NCBI RefSeq assembly: GCF_003335585.1
Contig: NZ_QBFD01000024.1
Coordinates: 213,101 to 277,100, forward strand
Reading direction: 5' to 3'
DNA: 64,000 nt
Source: Sulfitobacter sp. DFL-14
GTDB lineage: Bacteria; Pseudomonadota; Alphaproteobacteria; Rhodobacterales; Rhodobacteraceae
Both the position numbers and the translations under genes were made by a program. This document shows positions 43,021 through 51,220 of the stretch, piece after piece; the first letter of the stretch is position 1, and each line of letters opens with the position of its first letter. The notes beneath the pieces are model-generated. The model saw nothing but the letters and a program-made list of their open reading frames with translations, was not told the origin of the DNA and did not search any database.

Positions 43021-44729
43021 AGATGACCGCCATGACACCGGAAGAGGCCGTGCGCCATGTGGTCGCCACCGAACCCACCTTCGCCGTGGAACAGGTGAAC
43101 ATACGCGGTGTTACCTACAAGGCGTTCAAGAACGTCCCACCCACCGTCCCGGCCCTGATGGCCGCGAGCCGTGCCAAGCAGGGTGATGGCACGCTGGATT
43201 ATCTCGGCTATGAGGGCGAAAGCCTGACCTACGACCAGTTCTGCATCCATGCGCACCGCGTCGCCCATGCGCTGCGTGACGATCTGGGGGTGCGCCAGGG
43301 CGACCGCATCGCCATCGCCATGCGCAATTACCCTGAACTTTTGACCGCGATCATGGCAATCTCCTCGCTTGGCGCGACGGTGGTATTCCTCAACGCCTGG
43401 TGGACCACGGAAGAGCTGGACTATGCCCTGCGTGACAGCGGCGCGCGGATCGTCTTTGCCGACCGCCCCAGGATCGAACGGCTGGCCCCGCTGAAAGACG
43501 CGCTGGACCTCAGGCTGATCGGCTGCCGCGACGGCACAGGCCTGGGCGACCACGACTATACTGCGCTCTACGATGCCGCCGCCGGCGACGCGGCCCCCGA
43601 GGTCACGATCGACACCGATGATGACTTTGCGGTGATGTATTCCTCCGGCACCACCGGACACCCCAAGGGCGTGGTCCAGACCCATCGCGGCGCGGTGAAC
43701 GCGGTGTTCAGCTGGCTGATGCAGTCGGTTCTGGCCCCCCTGGTCACCCCGCCGGAACCGGATGCACCCGAAGCGCCCCGCCCTTCGGTGCTGGTGGTCA
43801 CCCCGCTGTTTCACGTCACCGCAACGCATCCGATCTTTCTGCTGTCGATGCCCGCCGGGGCCAAGGTCACGCTGATGTACCGCTGGGACCCGGAAGAGGC
43901 CGTGCGCCTGATCCGCGATGGCAATGTGACCCGCTTCCTGGGCGTACCGACCCAATCCGCCGAACTGATGGAAGCGGCCCGCAAGATGGGGGAAACCCTG
44001 CCCTCGCTCGATTACATCGGTGCAGGCGGTGCGAAACGCCCCGCCGCGCAAGTTGCCGCCATCGCCGAGACCTTTCCGAACGCGGGCATCGCCACCGGCT
44101 GGGGCATGACAGAGACCCAGGCGCTTGGCATCGGCATGATCGGCGACGATTACAAGGCGCGCCCCGACTGCGCGGGCAAGCTGCACCCGCCGGTGCAGGA
44201 ACTGCGCTTTCTCGATGATGCGGGCAACGATGTGCCGCCGGGGACATTGGGCGAGATCACGGTCAAGAGCCCGGCCAACATGCGCTGCTATCTCAACATG
44301 CCGGACGCCACTGCCCAGACAATGCAGGACGGATGGCTGCGCACGGGCGACCTGGGGGTGATCGACGCGGACGGCTATGTCACCATCCTCGACCGCAAGA
44401 AGAACATCATCATTCGCGGCGGCGAGAATATCGCCTGTCTTGATGTGGAAGGCGCGCTGCATCGGCTGCCGCAGGTGGCCGAAGCCTGTGCCTTCTCCGT
44501 ACCTGACGAGCGGCTGGGCGAAATCGTGGGCGCCATCGTGCAACTGCGCCCCGGCGCAACGCTTGATCGTGACAGCATGGCACGCGCGCTTGAGGGGCAT
44601 CTGGCCAGCTTCAAGATCCCCGCCCTGCTGTGGTGTCAGGACGGCCCCCTGATCCGTGGCGCCACCGACAAGATTGACCGCCGCGCCTTGCGCGCGGCCT
44701 GTTTGCAACAAATGGAAGAGACTGCATGA
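43017..44729 (+). CDS. AMP-dependent acyl-CoA ligase
   Basis: A 570-residue adenylate-forming enzyme that activates a carboxylic acid to its CoA thioester. Motifs: VMYSSGTTGHPKGVVQTH (phosphate loop), GWGMTETQ, and DGWLRTGDLGVIDADGY with DRKKNIIIRGGENI (hinge and C-terminal lysine region). The start at 43017 overlaps a 13-codon leader frame; ATGs at 43023 and 43032 are alternatives. It begins the acyl-CoA operon, so it probably sets the pathway substrate, which cannot be told from sequence. Confidence 0.88.
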   Translation: MKMTAMTPEEAVRHVVATEPTFAVEQVNIRGVTYKAFKNVPPTVPALMAASRAKQGDGTLDYLGYEGESLTYDQFCIHAHRVAHALRDDLGVRQGDRIAIAMRNYPELLTAIMAISSLGATVVFLNAWWTTEELDYALRDSGARIVFADRPRIERLAPLKDALDLRLIGCRDGTGLGDHDYTALYDAAAGDAAPEVTIDTDDDFAVMYSSGTTGHPKGVVQTHRGAVNAVFSWLMQSVLAPLVTPPEPDAPEAPRPSVLVVTPLFHVTATHPIFLLSMPAGAKVTLMYRWDPEEAVRLIRDGNVTRFLGVPTQSAELMEAARKMGETLPSLDYIGAGGAKRPAAQVAAIAETFPNAGIATGWGMTETQALGIGMIGDDYKARPDCAGKLHPPVQELRFLDDAGNDVPPGTLGEITVKSPANMRCYLNMPDATAQTMQDGWLRTGDLGVIDADGYVTILDRKKNIIIRGGENIACLDVEGALHRLPQVAEACAFSVPDERLGEIVGAIVQLRPGATLDRDSMARALEGHLASFKIPALLWCQDGPLIRGATDKIDRRALRAACLQQMEETA

Positions 44730-46018
44730 CCCATCCGACAGAAGAAGAGATCGGCCAATACATCGCGGCGGCCGGCAAGGCCGCCTGGGAGGTGCCCGGC
44801 CTGCCCGACGGCATCGCACACCGCCCGGTCAAGTCCGTTGGCATCATCGGTGCCGGCACCATGGGCGGCGGCATCGCGATGAACTTTGCCACCGCCGGCT
44901 ATCCGGTGAAGATCGTGGAAACCACGCAGGAGGCCCTGGACCGTGGCCTGAAGGTGGTGCGCGGCAACTACCAGCGCAGCGCCGACAAGGGGCGTTTCCC
45001 GCAGGACGAGGTCGAGGCCCGGATGGACCGCTTTGACGGTCGTTTGTCGATTGCCGACCTTGCCGACTGCGACCTGGTGATCGAAGCGGTGTTCGAGGAC
45101 ATGGAGCTGAAGCGCAAGATCTTCACCGAGCTGGACCGCGTGATGAAGCCCGGCGCGATCCTGGCCACCAATACCTCGGCGCTGAACATCGACGAGATCG
45201 CGGGCATGACAAAACGGCCCGAGGACGTGATCGGGCTGCATTTCTTTTCGCCCGCCAACGTGATGAAACTGCTGGAAATCGTGCGCGCCCACCATACCGC
45301 CGACGATGTGGTTGCCACCTGCATGGCATTGGCCAAGGACATCAACAAGATCGCAACGCTGGTCGGCGTCTGCCCCGGCTTTGTGGGCAACCGCATCCTC
45401 TTTGCGCGCCAGAAACAGGCCAACAAGCTGGTCTATCAGGGCGTCATGCCCTGGGACGTGGACGCGGCACTCAACCAGTTCGGTTTCAAGATGGGCCCCT
45501 TCCAGATGAGCGACCTTGCGGGCCTCGACATCGGCTGGTCCAAGGGGGCCAAGACCGAGAACCCGATCCGCGATGCCCTGTGCGAAATGGACCGGCGCGG
45601 GCAAAAGACCCAGGCGGGCTTTTACGATTACGACGAAAACCGCCGCCCGATCCCTTCGGATGTTACCGCCGGGATCATCCGCGACATCACCGGGGCCGAG
45701 CCGCGCAGCATGAGCGCGGAGGAGATCATCGAGATCTGCATCTACCCGATGATCAACGAGGCGGTGAAAATTCTTGAAGAGAACAAGGCCCAGCGCCCCA
45801 GCGACGTCGATGTGGTCTGGCTCAACGGCTACGGCTGGCCCGCCGACAAGGGTGGCCCGATGTTCTATGGCGACATGGTCGGTGCGCAGGCGGTGCTGGA
45901 CCGGATGGAGAAACTGGGCGCGGAAGACCCCGACTTCGCCCCCGCCGACACCCTGCGCAAACTGGCGGAGACGGGCGGCAAATTCACGCAGATCGACACC
46001 GGAGGGCTGAAAACATGA
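44726..46018 (+). CDS. 3-hydroxyacyl-CoA dehydrogenase
   Basis: A 430-residue NAD-dependent enzyme of beta-oxidation. It has the Rossmann motif VGIIGAGTMGGGIAM, the catalytic His in GLHFFSPANVMKLLE, NTSALNIDEIA, and a duplicated C-terminal helical domain. It resembles the dehydrogenase part of FadB but lacks the hydratase domain; the hydratase is the next gene. It overlaps the ligase and the hydratase by ATGA on both sides. Confidence 0.93.
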   Translation: MTHPTEEEIGQYIAAAGKAAWEVPGLPDGIAHRPVKSVGIIGAGTMGGGIAMNFATAGYPVKIVETTQEALDRGLKVVRGNYQRSADKGRFPQDEVEARMDRFDGRLSIADLADCDLVIEAVFEDMELKRKIFTELDRVMKPGAILATNTSALNIDEIAGMTKRPEDVIGLHFFSPANVMKLLEIVRAHHTADDVVATCMALAKDINKIATLVGVCPGFVGNRILFARQKQANKLVYQGVMPWDVDAALNQFGFKMGPFQMSDLAGLDIGWSKGAKTENPIRDALCEMDRRGQKTQAGFYDYDENRRPIPSDVTAGIIRDITGAEPRSMSAEEIIEICIYPMINEAVKILEENKAQRPSDVDVVWLNGYGWPADKGGPMFYGDMVGAQAVLDRMEKLGAEDPDFAPADTLRKLAETGGKFTQIDTGGLKT

Positions 46019-46794
46019 GCTACGAATATATCAAGACCGAGACCAGGGGCCACATCCTGGTCGTCACCATGAACCGACCCGATGTCTACAACGCGGTGAA
46101 TGAGGACATGCACCACGAGATGAGCGATTGCTGGGATGCCTTTGCGGCGGACCAGGATCTCTGGGTCGCTGTGCTGACCGGCGCGGGGGACAAGGCGTTC
46201 TCTGCCGGGAACGACCTGAAGGCGACGCAGCAGGGCGGCATCAAGAAGGGCCTGCCCAAGACCGGTTTCGCCGGGCTGTCCTCGCGCTTTGACCTGGAGA
46301 AACCGCTGATCGCTGCCGTGAATGGCTTTGCCATGGGCGGCGGATTCGAAACCGCGCTGTCCTGCGACATCATCCTCGCCTCGGAAAACGCGAAGTTCGC
46401 GCTGCCCGAGGTCAAGGTCGGCTTTTTCGCCTCCGCCTCCGGCGTGCAGCGCCTGTCACGCTACATCGGGCGGCTGGCAGCGCAGGAGCTGATGCTGACG
46501 GGCCGCACCATCGGCGCGGAGGAGGCATTGCGCATGGGCTGCGTGAACGAAGTGCTGCCCGCCGCCGATCTGATGGACCGCGCCATGGCAAAGGCCGAAG
46601 AGCTGTGCAGCGTCTCGCCCTCTTCCGTGAAGGCGACAAAGCGCATCCTGAATTCCATGGCCATCGCCGATGGTCTGCCCGAAAGCCTGGCCTATTCCCG
46701 CGAAGTCCAGATGGACCTGGCCCGGACCGAGGATTTCAAGGAAGGCGTCAACGCCTTTGTCGAGAAACGCAAACCCAATTGGGTCAACAAATGA
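46015..46794 (+). CDS. enoyl-CoA hydratase/isomerase
   Basis: A 259-residue crotonase-family enzyme. The oxyanion segment AFSAGNDLKA and the catalytic part GGGFETALSCDIILA, followed by LPEVKVGFFAS, indicate hydration of an enoyl-CoA. It works with the 3-hydroxyacyl-CoA dehydrogenase just upstream (ATGA overlap). Confidence 0.92.
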   Translation: MSYEYIKTETRGHILVVTMNRPDVYNAVNEDMHHEMSDCWDAFAADQDLWVAVLTGAGDKAFSAGNDLKATQQGGIKKGLPKTGFAGLSSRFDLEKPLIAAVNGFAMGGGFETALSCDIILASENAKFALPEVKVGFFASASGVQRLSRYIGRLAAQELMLTGRTIGAEEALRMGCVNEVLPAADLMDRAMAKAEELCSVSPSSVKATKRILNSMAIADGLPESLAYSREVQMDLARTEDFKEGVNAFVEKRKPNWVNK

Positions 46795-46877
46795 CGGCCC
46801 CCGAGAGCGGCTGAGACATTGGGTTCTTCGGGAACCGGAAAAACACAACTGGAACAATGCCCAGGGAGGCACAAAAG

Positions 46878-48191
46878 ATGAGCGATATGAACCCACCGGA
46901 GTTGAACAACCTTGAGATGTCAGAGGGCAACAAGCCCCTGCTGAACGCGGTGATCAAGCACATCCGCGAAAACGTGGACCCGATCAGCGAAGAATACCAC
47001 CGGCTCGGCGACGCGCAGGAGGACCGCTGGTCCTATCACCCGCGCCAGTTGGAACTGCTGGAAGGGGCCAAGCAGAAAGCCCGCGACGCAGGCCTGTGGA
47101 ACTTCTTTCTGCCCAACGCGGAAACCGGCGAGGGCCTGTCGAACCTCGACTACGCCTATATCGCGGCGGAACTGGGCAAGAACCCCCTCGCCTCGCAGAC
47201 GCTGAACTGTTCGGCCCCCGACACGGGCAACATGGAAGTGCTGGAACGGGTCGGCACGAAAGAGCAGAAGGAAAAGTGGCTCAAGCCCCTGCTGGCCGGT
47301 GAAATCCGTTCCGCCTTTGCGATGACTGAACCGGATCGCGCGTCGTCCGACGCCAAGAACATTGCCATGTCCGCGGTGCTGGAAAACGGCGAATGGGTGA
47401 TGAACGGCGAGAAATACTACATCTCCGGCGCAGGCGATCCGCGCTGCAAGATCATGATCGTCATGGTCAAGACTTCGCCCGATGCGGAACCCTTCCGCCA
47501 GCAGTCGCAGATCCTTGTACCGATGGACACGCCCGGCGTGGAAATCCTTGGGCCTATGCATGTCTTCGGCCACGACGACGCGCCGCATGGGCACATGCAC
47601 ATCAGGTTCACCAATGTCCGCGTCCCCGAAAGCAACATGCTATGGGGTGAAGGCAAGGGGTTCGAGATCAGCCAGGTCCGCCTTGGGCCGGGCCGCATTC
47701 ACCACTGCATGCGCTCCATCGGGCAGGCGGAAAAGGCGCTGGACCTGATGATCGAACGCGGCCTGTCGCGCGAAGCCTTCGGCAAGCGGATCATCGACCT
47801 TGGCAAGAACATGGAAACCATCAGCCGCGCCAAGATCGAGATTGAATCGATGCGTCTGCTGGTGCTCAAGGCCGCCAAGGCGATGGACGTGCTGGGCAAC
47901 AAGGAGGCCCGCATCTGGGTGTCGATGATCAAGGCAAAGGTGCCCGAGCAGGTTTGCGACATCATCGACCAGGCGATGCAGGTGCATGGCGCCACCGGCA
48001 TCTCCCAGTGGTCGCCCCTGTCGGGCATGTACGCGCAGCAGCGGACCCTGCGTTATGCCGATGGCCCCGACGAGGTGCATCACCACGTCATCGCGCGCCA
48101 CGAGGTCAATACCTACAAGGAAAGCAACGCGCGCCAGGACGCCGCCAAGCAGCACACCGAAAACCGGGGCAGCGCGGGGTTCATGGGATGA
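46878..48191 (+). CDS. acyl-CoA dehydrogenase, ACAD10/11-like
   Basis: A 437-residue FAD enzyme. Segments MTEPDRASSDAKNI, YYISGAGDPRCKI, RLGPGRIHHCMR and LRYADGPDEVHHHVIARHE closely follow the ACAD domain of ACAD10/11 as I remember it, a branch linked to 4-hydroxyacyl-CoA removal after phosphorylation. The partner kinase type (APH) is encoded at 60680-61708. The start at 46878 follows AGGGAGG. Whether it performs ordinary alpha,beta-dehydrogenation or phosphate elimination is not decided by sequence. Confidence 0.88.
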   Translation: MSDMNPPELNNLEMSEGNKPLLNAVIKHIRENVDPISEEYHRLGDAQEDRWSYHPRQLELLEGAKQKARDAGLWNFFLPNAETGEGLSNLDYAYIAAELGKNPLASQTLNCSAPDTGNMEVLERVGTKEQKEKWLKPLLAGEIRSAFAMTEPDRASSDAKNIAMSAVLENGEWVMNGEKYYISGAGDPRCKIMIVMVKTSPDAEPFRQQSQILVPMDTPGVEILGPMHVFGHDDAPHGHMHIRFTNVRVPESNMLWGEGKGFEISQVRLGPGRIHHCMRSIGQAEKALDLMIERGLSREAFGKRIIDLGKNMETISRAKIEIESMRLLVLKAAKAMDVLGNKEARIWVSMIKAKVPEQVCDIIDQAMQVHGATGISQWSPLSGMYAQQRTLRYADGPDEVHHHVIARHEVNTYKESNARQDAAKQHTENRGSAGFMG

Positions 48192-48958
48192 GCAATCTAT
48201 TCGACCTGACCGGAAAAGTGGCGCTGCTGACGGGTGCCTCCAAGGGCATGGGGCTGGCGATGGCCACGGCGCTGGCGGAACATGGCGCCACAGTCGTCAT
48301 TTCCGCGCGCAAGCAGGATCAGCTTGACGCGGCAGCCGAGGGCATCAATGCCCTTGGCAATGGCAAGGCCTTTGGCATCGCCTGCAACGTCGGCTACAAG
48401 GACCAGCTGCAGGCGCTGGTCGATCAGACCCACGAAAAGGCGGGCAAGATCGACGTGGTGATCGGCAACGCGGGCGTGAATCCCTACTATGGCAAGACCT
48501 CGGAAATTCCCGACGACGCCTACGACAAGACCATGAACGCCAACGTGAAATCCAACCTCTGGCTGGCGCAGATGGTGGCCCCCGACATGATCGAGAAAGG
48601 GTCGGGGTCGATGGCCTTTACCTCTTCCATCGGGGCCTTCAAGCCGTCTGTCATGCTGGGCACCTATGGCATGTCCAAGCTGGCGCTGATCGGGCTGTGC
48701 CGCAACCTCGCGGCGGAGTTCGGCCCGAAAGGCCTGCGCTTCAACGCGATCTGTCCGGGACTGGTGAAAACCGAATTCGCGCGCGAGCTCTGGGACAACC
48801 CCGAGGTGGAAAAACGCATCAAGGAGGAAATCCCCCTACGCCGCCTGGGCGAGCCGGAAGATTTCGCGGGCCTCGCCGTCTTCCTCGCCTCGGATGCCAG
48901 CCGCTACATGACAGGTCAGGCGCTGACCGTCTGCGGCGGCTCCAACATGTGGACGTGA
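48188..48958 (+). CDS. SDR family oxidoreductase 1
   Basis: A 256-residue short-chain dehydrogenase: cofactor motif TGASKGMG, NAG, serine in FTSSIGAF and YGMSK catalytic pair, with PLRRLGEPEDFAGLAVFLAS near the end. The basic residue after strand 2 (SARK) favours NADP(H). It overlaps the ACAD gene by ATGA. Probably a hydroxyacyl or ketoacyl step of the same pathway. Confidence 0.9.
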   Translation: MSNLFDLTGKVALLTGASKGMGLAMATALAEHGATVVISARKQDQLDAAAEGINALGNGKAFGIACNVGYKDQLQALVDQTHEKAGKIDVVIGNAGVNPYYGKTSEIPDDAYDKTMNANVKSNLWLAQMVAPDMIEKGSGSMAFTSSIGAFKPSVMLGTYGMSKLALIGLCRNLAAEFGPKGLRFNAICPGLVKTEFARELWDNPEVEKRIKEEIPLRRLGEPEDFAGLAVFLASDASRYMTGQALTVCGGSNMWT

Positions 48959-48962
48959 CGCC

Positions 48963-49736
48963 ATGGAACTGAAGGACAAGATCATCGTCGTGACCGGCGC
49001 CGCCAGCGGCATCGGACGCGCCATGTGCCTGCGCTATGCCGAGGAAGGCGCGAAACACATCGCCTGCGTGGACCGCGACCTGAAAGGCGCGGAAGAAACC
49101 GCCGCAATGATGGGCGGCACCGCCCATATGGTGGATGTATCGGTCAGGGATCAGATCACCGCCATGATCGACAAGATCGAGGCCGAGGTCGGGCCCATCG
49201 ACCTGTTCTGCTCCAACGCGGGCATTTCCGTCGCCGGCGGTGTCGAGGTGGAGGATGACGCCTGGCAGCGCATCTGGGAGATCAACGTGATGTCCCATGT
49301 CTGGGCCGCGCGGCATCTGGTGCCGAAGATGGCCGAACGCGGCGGCGGGTATTTCCTGAACACCGCCTCCGCCGCCGGTCTGCTGAACCAGGTCGGCTCA
49401 GCGCCCTACGGCGTGACCAAACATGCGGCGGTCGGCCTGGCGGAATGGATCGCCCTGACCTATGGCGACCAGGGCATCAAGGTCAGCGTGCTCTGCCCCC
49501 AGGCCGTGCGCACCGAGATGACGCGCGGGCATGAGGGCCATGTGGCCGCCATCGACGGCATGATGGAACCCGCCCCCGTGGCCGAAGCCTGTGTGCAGAC
49601 GATCCGGGACGAGACATTCCTCGTGCTGCCGCACCCGGAGGTGCTGGGCTACATGCGCAAGAAAACTGAAAACTATGACCGCTGGATCGGGGGCATGCGC
49701 AAGCTGAACCGCCGTTTCGGCGGGTTCGAGGAGTGA
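48963..49736 (+). CDS. SDR family oxidoreductase 2
   Basis: A 257-residue short-chain dehydrogenase with TGAASGIG, NAGIS, NTASAAG and YGVTK. The acidic residue after strand 2 (CVDRD) favours NAD(H). It lies 4 bases after SDR 1. The sequence RKKTENYDRWIGGMRKLNRRF closes it. Substrate not known. Confidence 0.9.
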   Translation: MELKDKIIVVTGAASGIGRAMCLRYAEEGAKHIACVDRDLKGAEETAAMMGGTAHMVDVSVRDQITAMIDKIEAEVGPIDLFCSNAGISVAGGVEVEDDAWQRIWEINVMSHVWAARHLVPKMAERGGGYFLNTASAAGLLNQVGSAPYGVTKHAAVGLAEWIALTYGDQGIKVSVLCPQAVRTEMTRGHEGHVAAIDGMMEPAPVAEACVQTIRDETFLVLPHPEVLGYMRKKTENYDRWIGGMRKLNRRFGGFEE

Positions 49737-49740
49737 GCGA

Positions 49741-50109
49741 ATGATCGGATATGCAACCATCGGCGTGGCGGACATGACCCGCGCCAAGACATTCTACGGC
49801 GACCTGTTCGAAGGCAAGGCCAAGGTGGTGATGGACCAGGGGCGCATCGCCTTTCTGTCCTCGGGGCGCGGCCAGCCGATGCTGGCCATGTGCGAACCCT
49901 ACGATGGCAACGCGCCCAACCCCGGCAACGGCACGATGATCGCCTTCACCTGCGCCGACAAGGCCGAGGTCGACGCGATGTACGCCCGCGCCCTGGCGCT
50001 GGACGCCCCGGACGAGGGCGCGCCGGGTCAACGCATCCCCGACCGGTTCTACGGCGCCTATGTGCGCGACCCGGACGGCAACAAGCTGTGCTTCTTTGTG
50101 TTTGGCTAA
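49741..50109 (+). CDS. VOC family (glyoxalase-like) protein
   Basis: A 122-residue single vicinal-oxygen-chelate domain (MIGYATIGVADMTRAKTFYG, DRFYGAYVRDPDGNKLCFF). Possible roles include epimerase, lyase or small-molecule binding. It is the last gene of the acyl-CoA operon, 4 bases after SDR 2, so a linked function is likely. Confidence 0.85.
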   Translation: MIGYATIGVADMTRAKTFYGDLFEGKAKVVMDQGRIAFLSSGRGQPMLAMCEPYDGNAPNPGNGTMIAFTCADKAEVDAMYARALALDAPDEGAPGQRIPDRFYGAYVRDPDGNKLCFFVFG

Positions 50110-50209
50110 GGTGCTGCGCGCCGCGCCGACGCGTCAGGTTTGAGGAAACGCGTTGGCGATGTGAAGGTCTGCGGTGAGGTCAATCTGTGCTCTCAAAGCG
50201 AAGACCTAT

Positions 50210-50287
50210 TGCCAAAGCAAAGCTTTGGCAGCGCCCGAACCGCCCCCACGGGGCGGGCGCTACTCGCCCCCCCCTCGGTTCGGGCGC
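50210..50287. repeat. paired hairpins between convergent genes
   Basis: TGCCAAAGC-AAA-GCTTTGGCA (50210-50230) is directly followed by a larger stem, GCGCCCGAACCG (50231-50242) with CGGTTCGGGCGC (50276-50287), whose loop is rich in G and C runs. It lies in the 229-base gap between the VOC gene and tesB and may end both transcripts or be a dispersed repeat. No gene is seen in the rest of the gap. Confidence 0.55.
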
Positions 50288-50338
50288 GACCTGTTTGGGG
50301 TGTTGGACATGGCAGCAATGTCCCGCAAACCAGCCCTC

Positions 50339-51208
50339 CTACCCGCGCCCCTTCAGCGGCCGCATCAACCCTTCTTGCGTCACCGATGCAGCCAACTGGC
50401 CGTTCTGGTTGTAGATCAGCCCCCGGTTGAACCCGCGTCCGCCGCCCGTCCAGGGTGCGTCGAGCTCGTAGAGGTGCCAGTCCGAGAATTCGATCGGTGC
50501 GTGGAACCACATGGCGTGGTCAAGGCTGGCGGTCATCACCTTGCCCTGGAACCAGGTCAGCCCGTGGGGCCGCAGCGATGATCCCAGCAGGTTCATGTCA
50601 GAGGCATAGGCCAGCAGGCAGTGCTGCATCTGCGGCCCCTGCCCCTTGGCGGCTTCCATGCGGAACCACAATTGGTTGCGGTCATCCGCAGGGCCGGGTG
50701 AGAACAGGTCACGCGGCTCGATCTCGCGGATCTCGATGGGGCGCTCGCGCAGGAAATCTTCGCGGTACTTCTCCGGAATGCGCGCCACATTGGCCTCGCG
50801 CAGGGCGGGACGGTCGGGCCAGTTCTCCGGCGGCTGCGCGTCGGGCATGGGGTGTTGGTAGTCCCACCCCTCTTCCGCGATATGGAACGACGCGGACAGG
50901 TTGAAGATCTGCTTGCCGTGCTGGATCGCGACCACCCGCCGGGTGGTGAAACTGCCACCGTCGCGGGCGCGGTCCACCTGGTAGATCACCGGGATGGCCG
51001 GGTCGCCCGGCCGGATGAAATAGGCATGCAGGGAATGGCACAGCCGGTCTTCTACCGTGCGGTAGGCCGCCATCAGCGCCTGGGCGATCACATGCCCGCC
51101 GAAGATGCGCGTCGTTGTCTCCCCACCCGATCCGACGCCCCTGAACAGGTCCACTTCAAGCTGTTCGATGTCCAGCAGTTCGAGCAATTCTTCAGCGACG
51201 GCGGTCAT
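50339..51208 (-). CDS. tesB: acyl-CoA thioesterase II
   Basis: A 289-residue double-hotdog thioesterase. Typical elements: GGHVIAQALMAAYRTV, HSLHAYFIRPGDP, DGGSFTTRRVVAIQHG and a C-terminal LDHAMWFHAP with the conserved acid/Gln region. It hydrolyses medium- to long-chain acyl-CoA and frees CoA. It follows the acetoacetyl-CoA synthetase gene by 12 bases. Confidence 0.93.
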   Translation of the reverse strand: MTAVAEELLELLDIEQLEVDLFRGVGSGGETTTRIFGGHVIAQALMAAYRTVEDRLCHSLHAYFIRPGDPAIPVIYQVDRARDGGSFTTRRVVAIQHGKQIFNLSASFHIAEEGWDYQHPMPDAQPPENWPDRPALREANVARIPEKYREDFLRERPIEIREIEPRDLFSPGPADDRNQLWFRMEAAKGQGPQMQHCLLAYASDMNLLGSSLRPHGLTWFQGKVMTASLDHAMWFHAPIEFSDWHLYELDAPWTGGGRGFNRGLIYNQNGQLAASVTQEGLMRPLKGRG

Positions 51209-51220
51209 GTGAGGGCTTTC

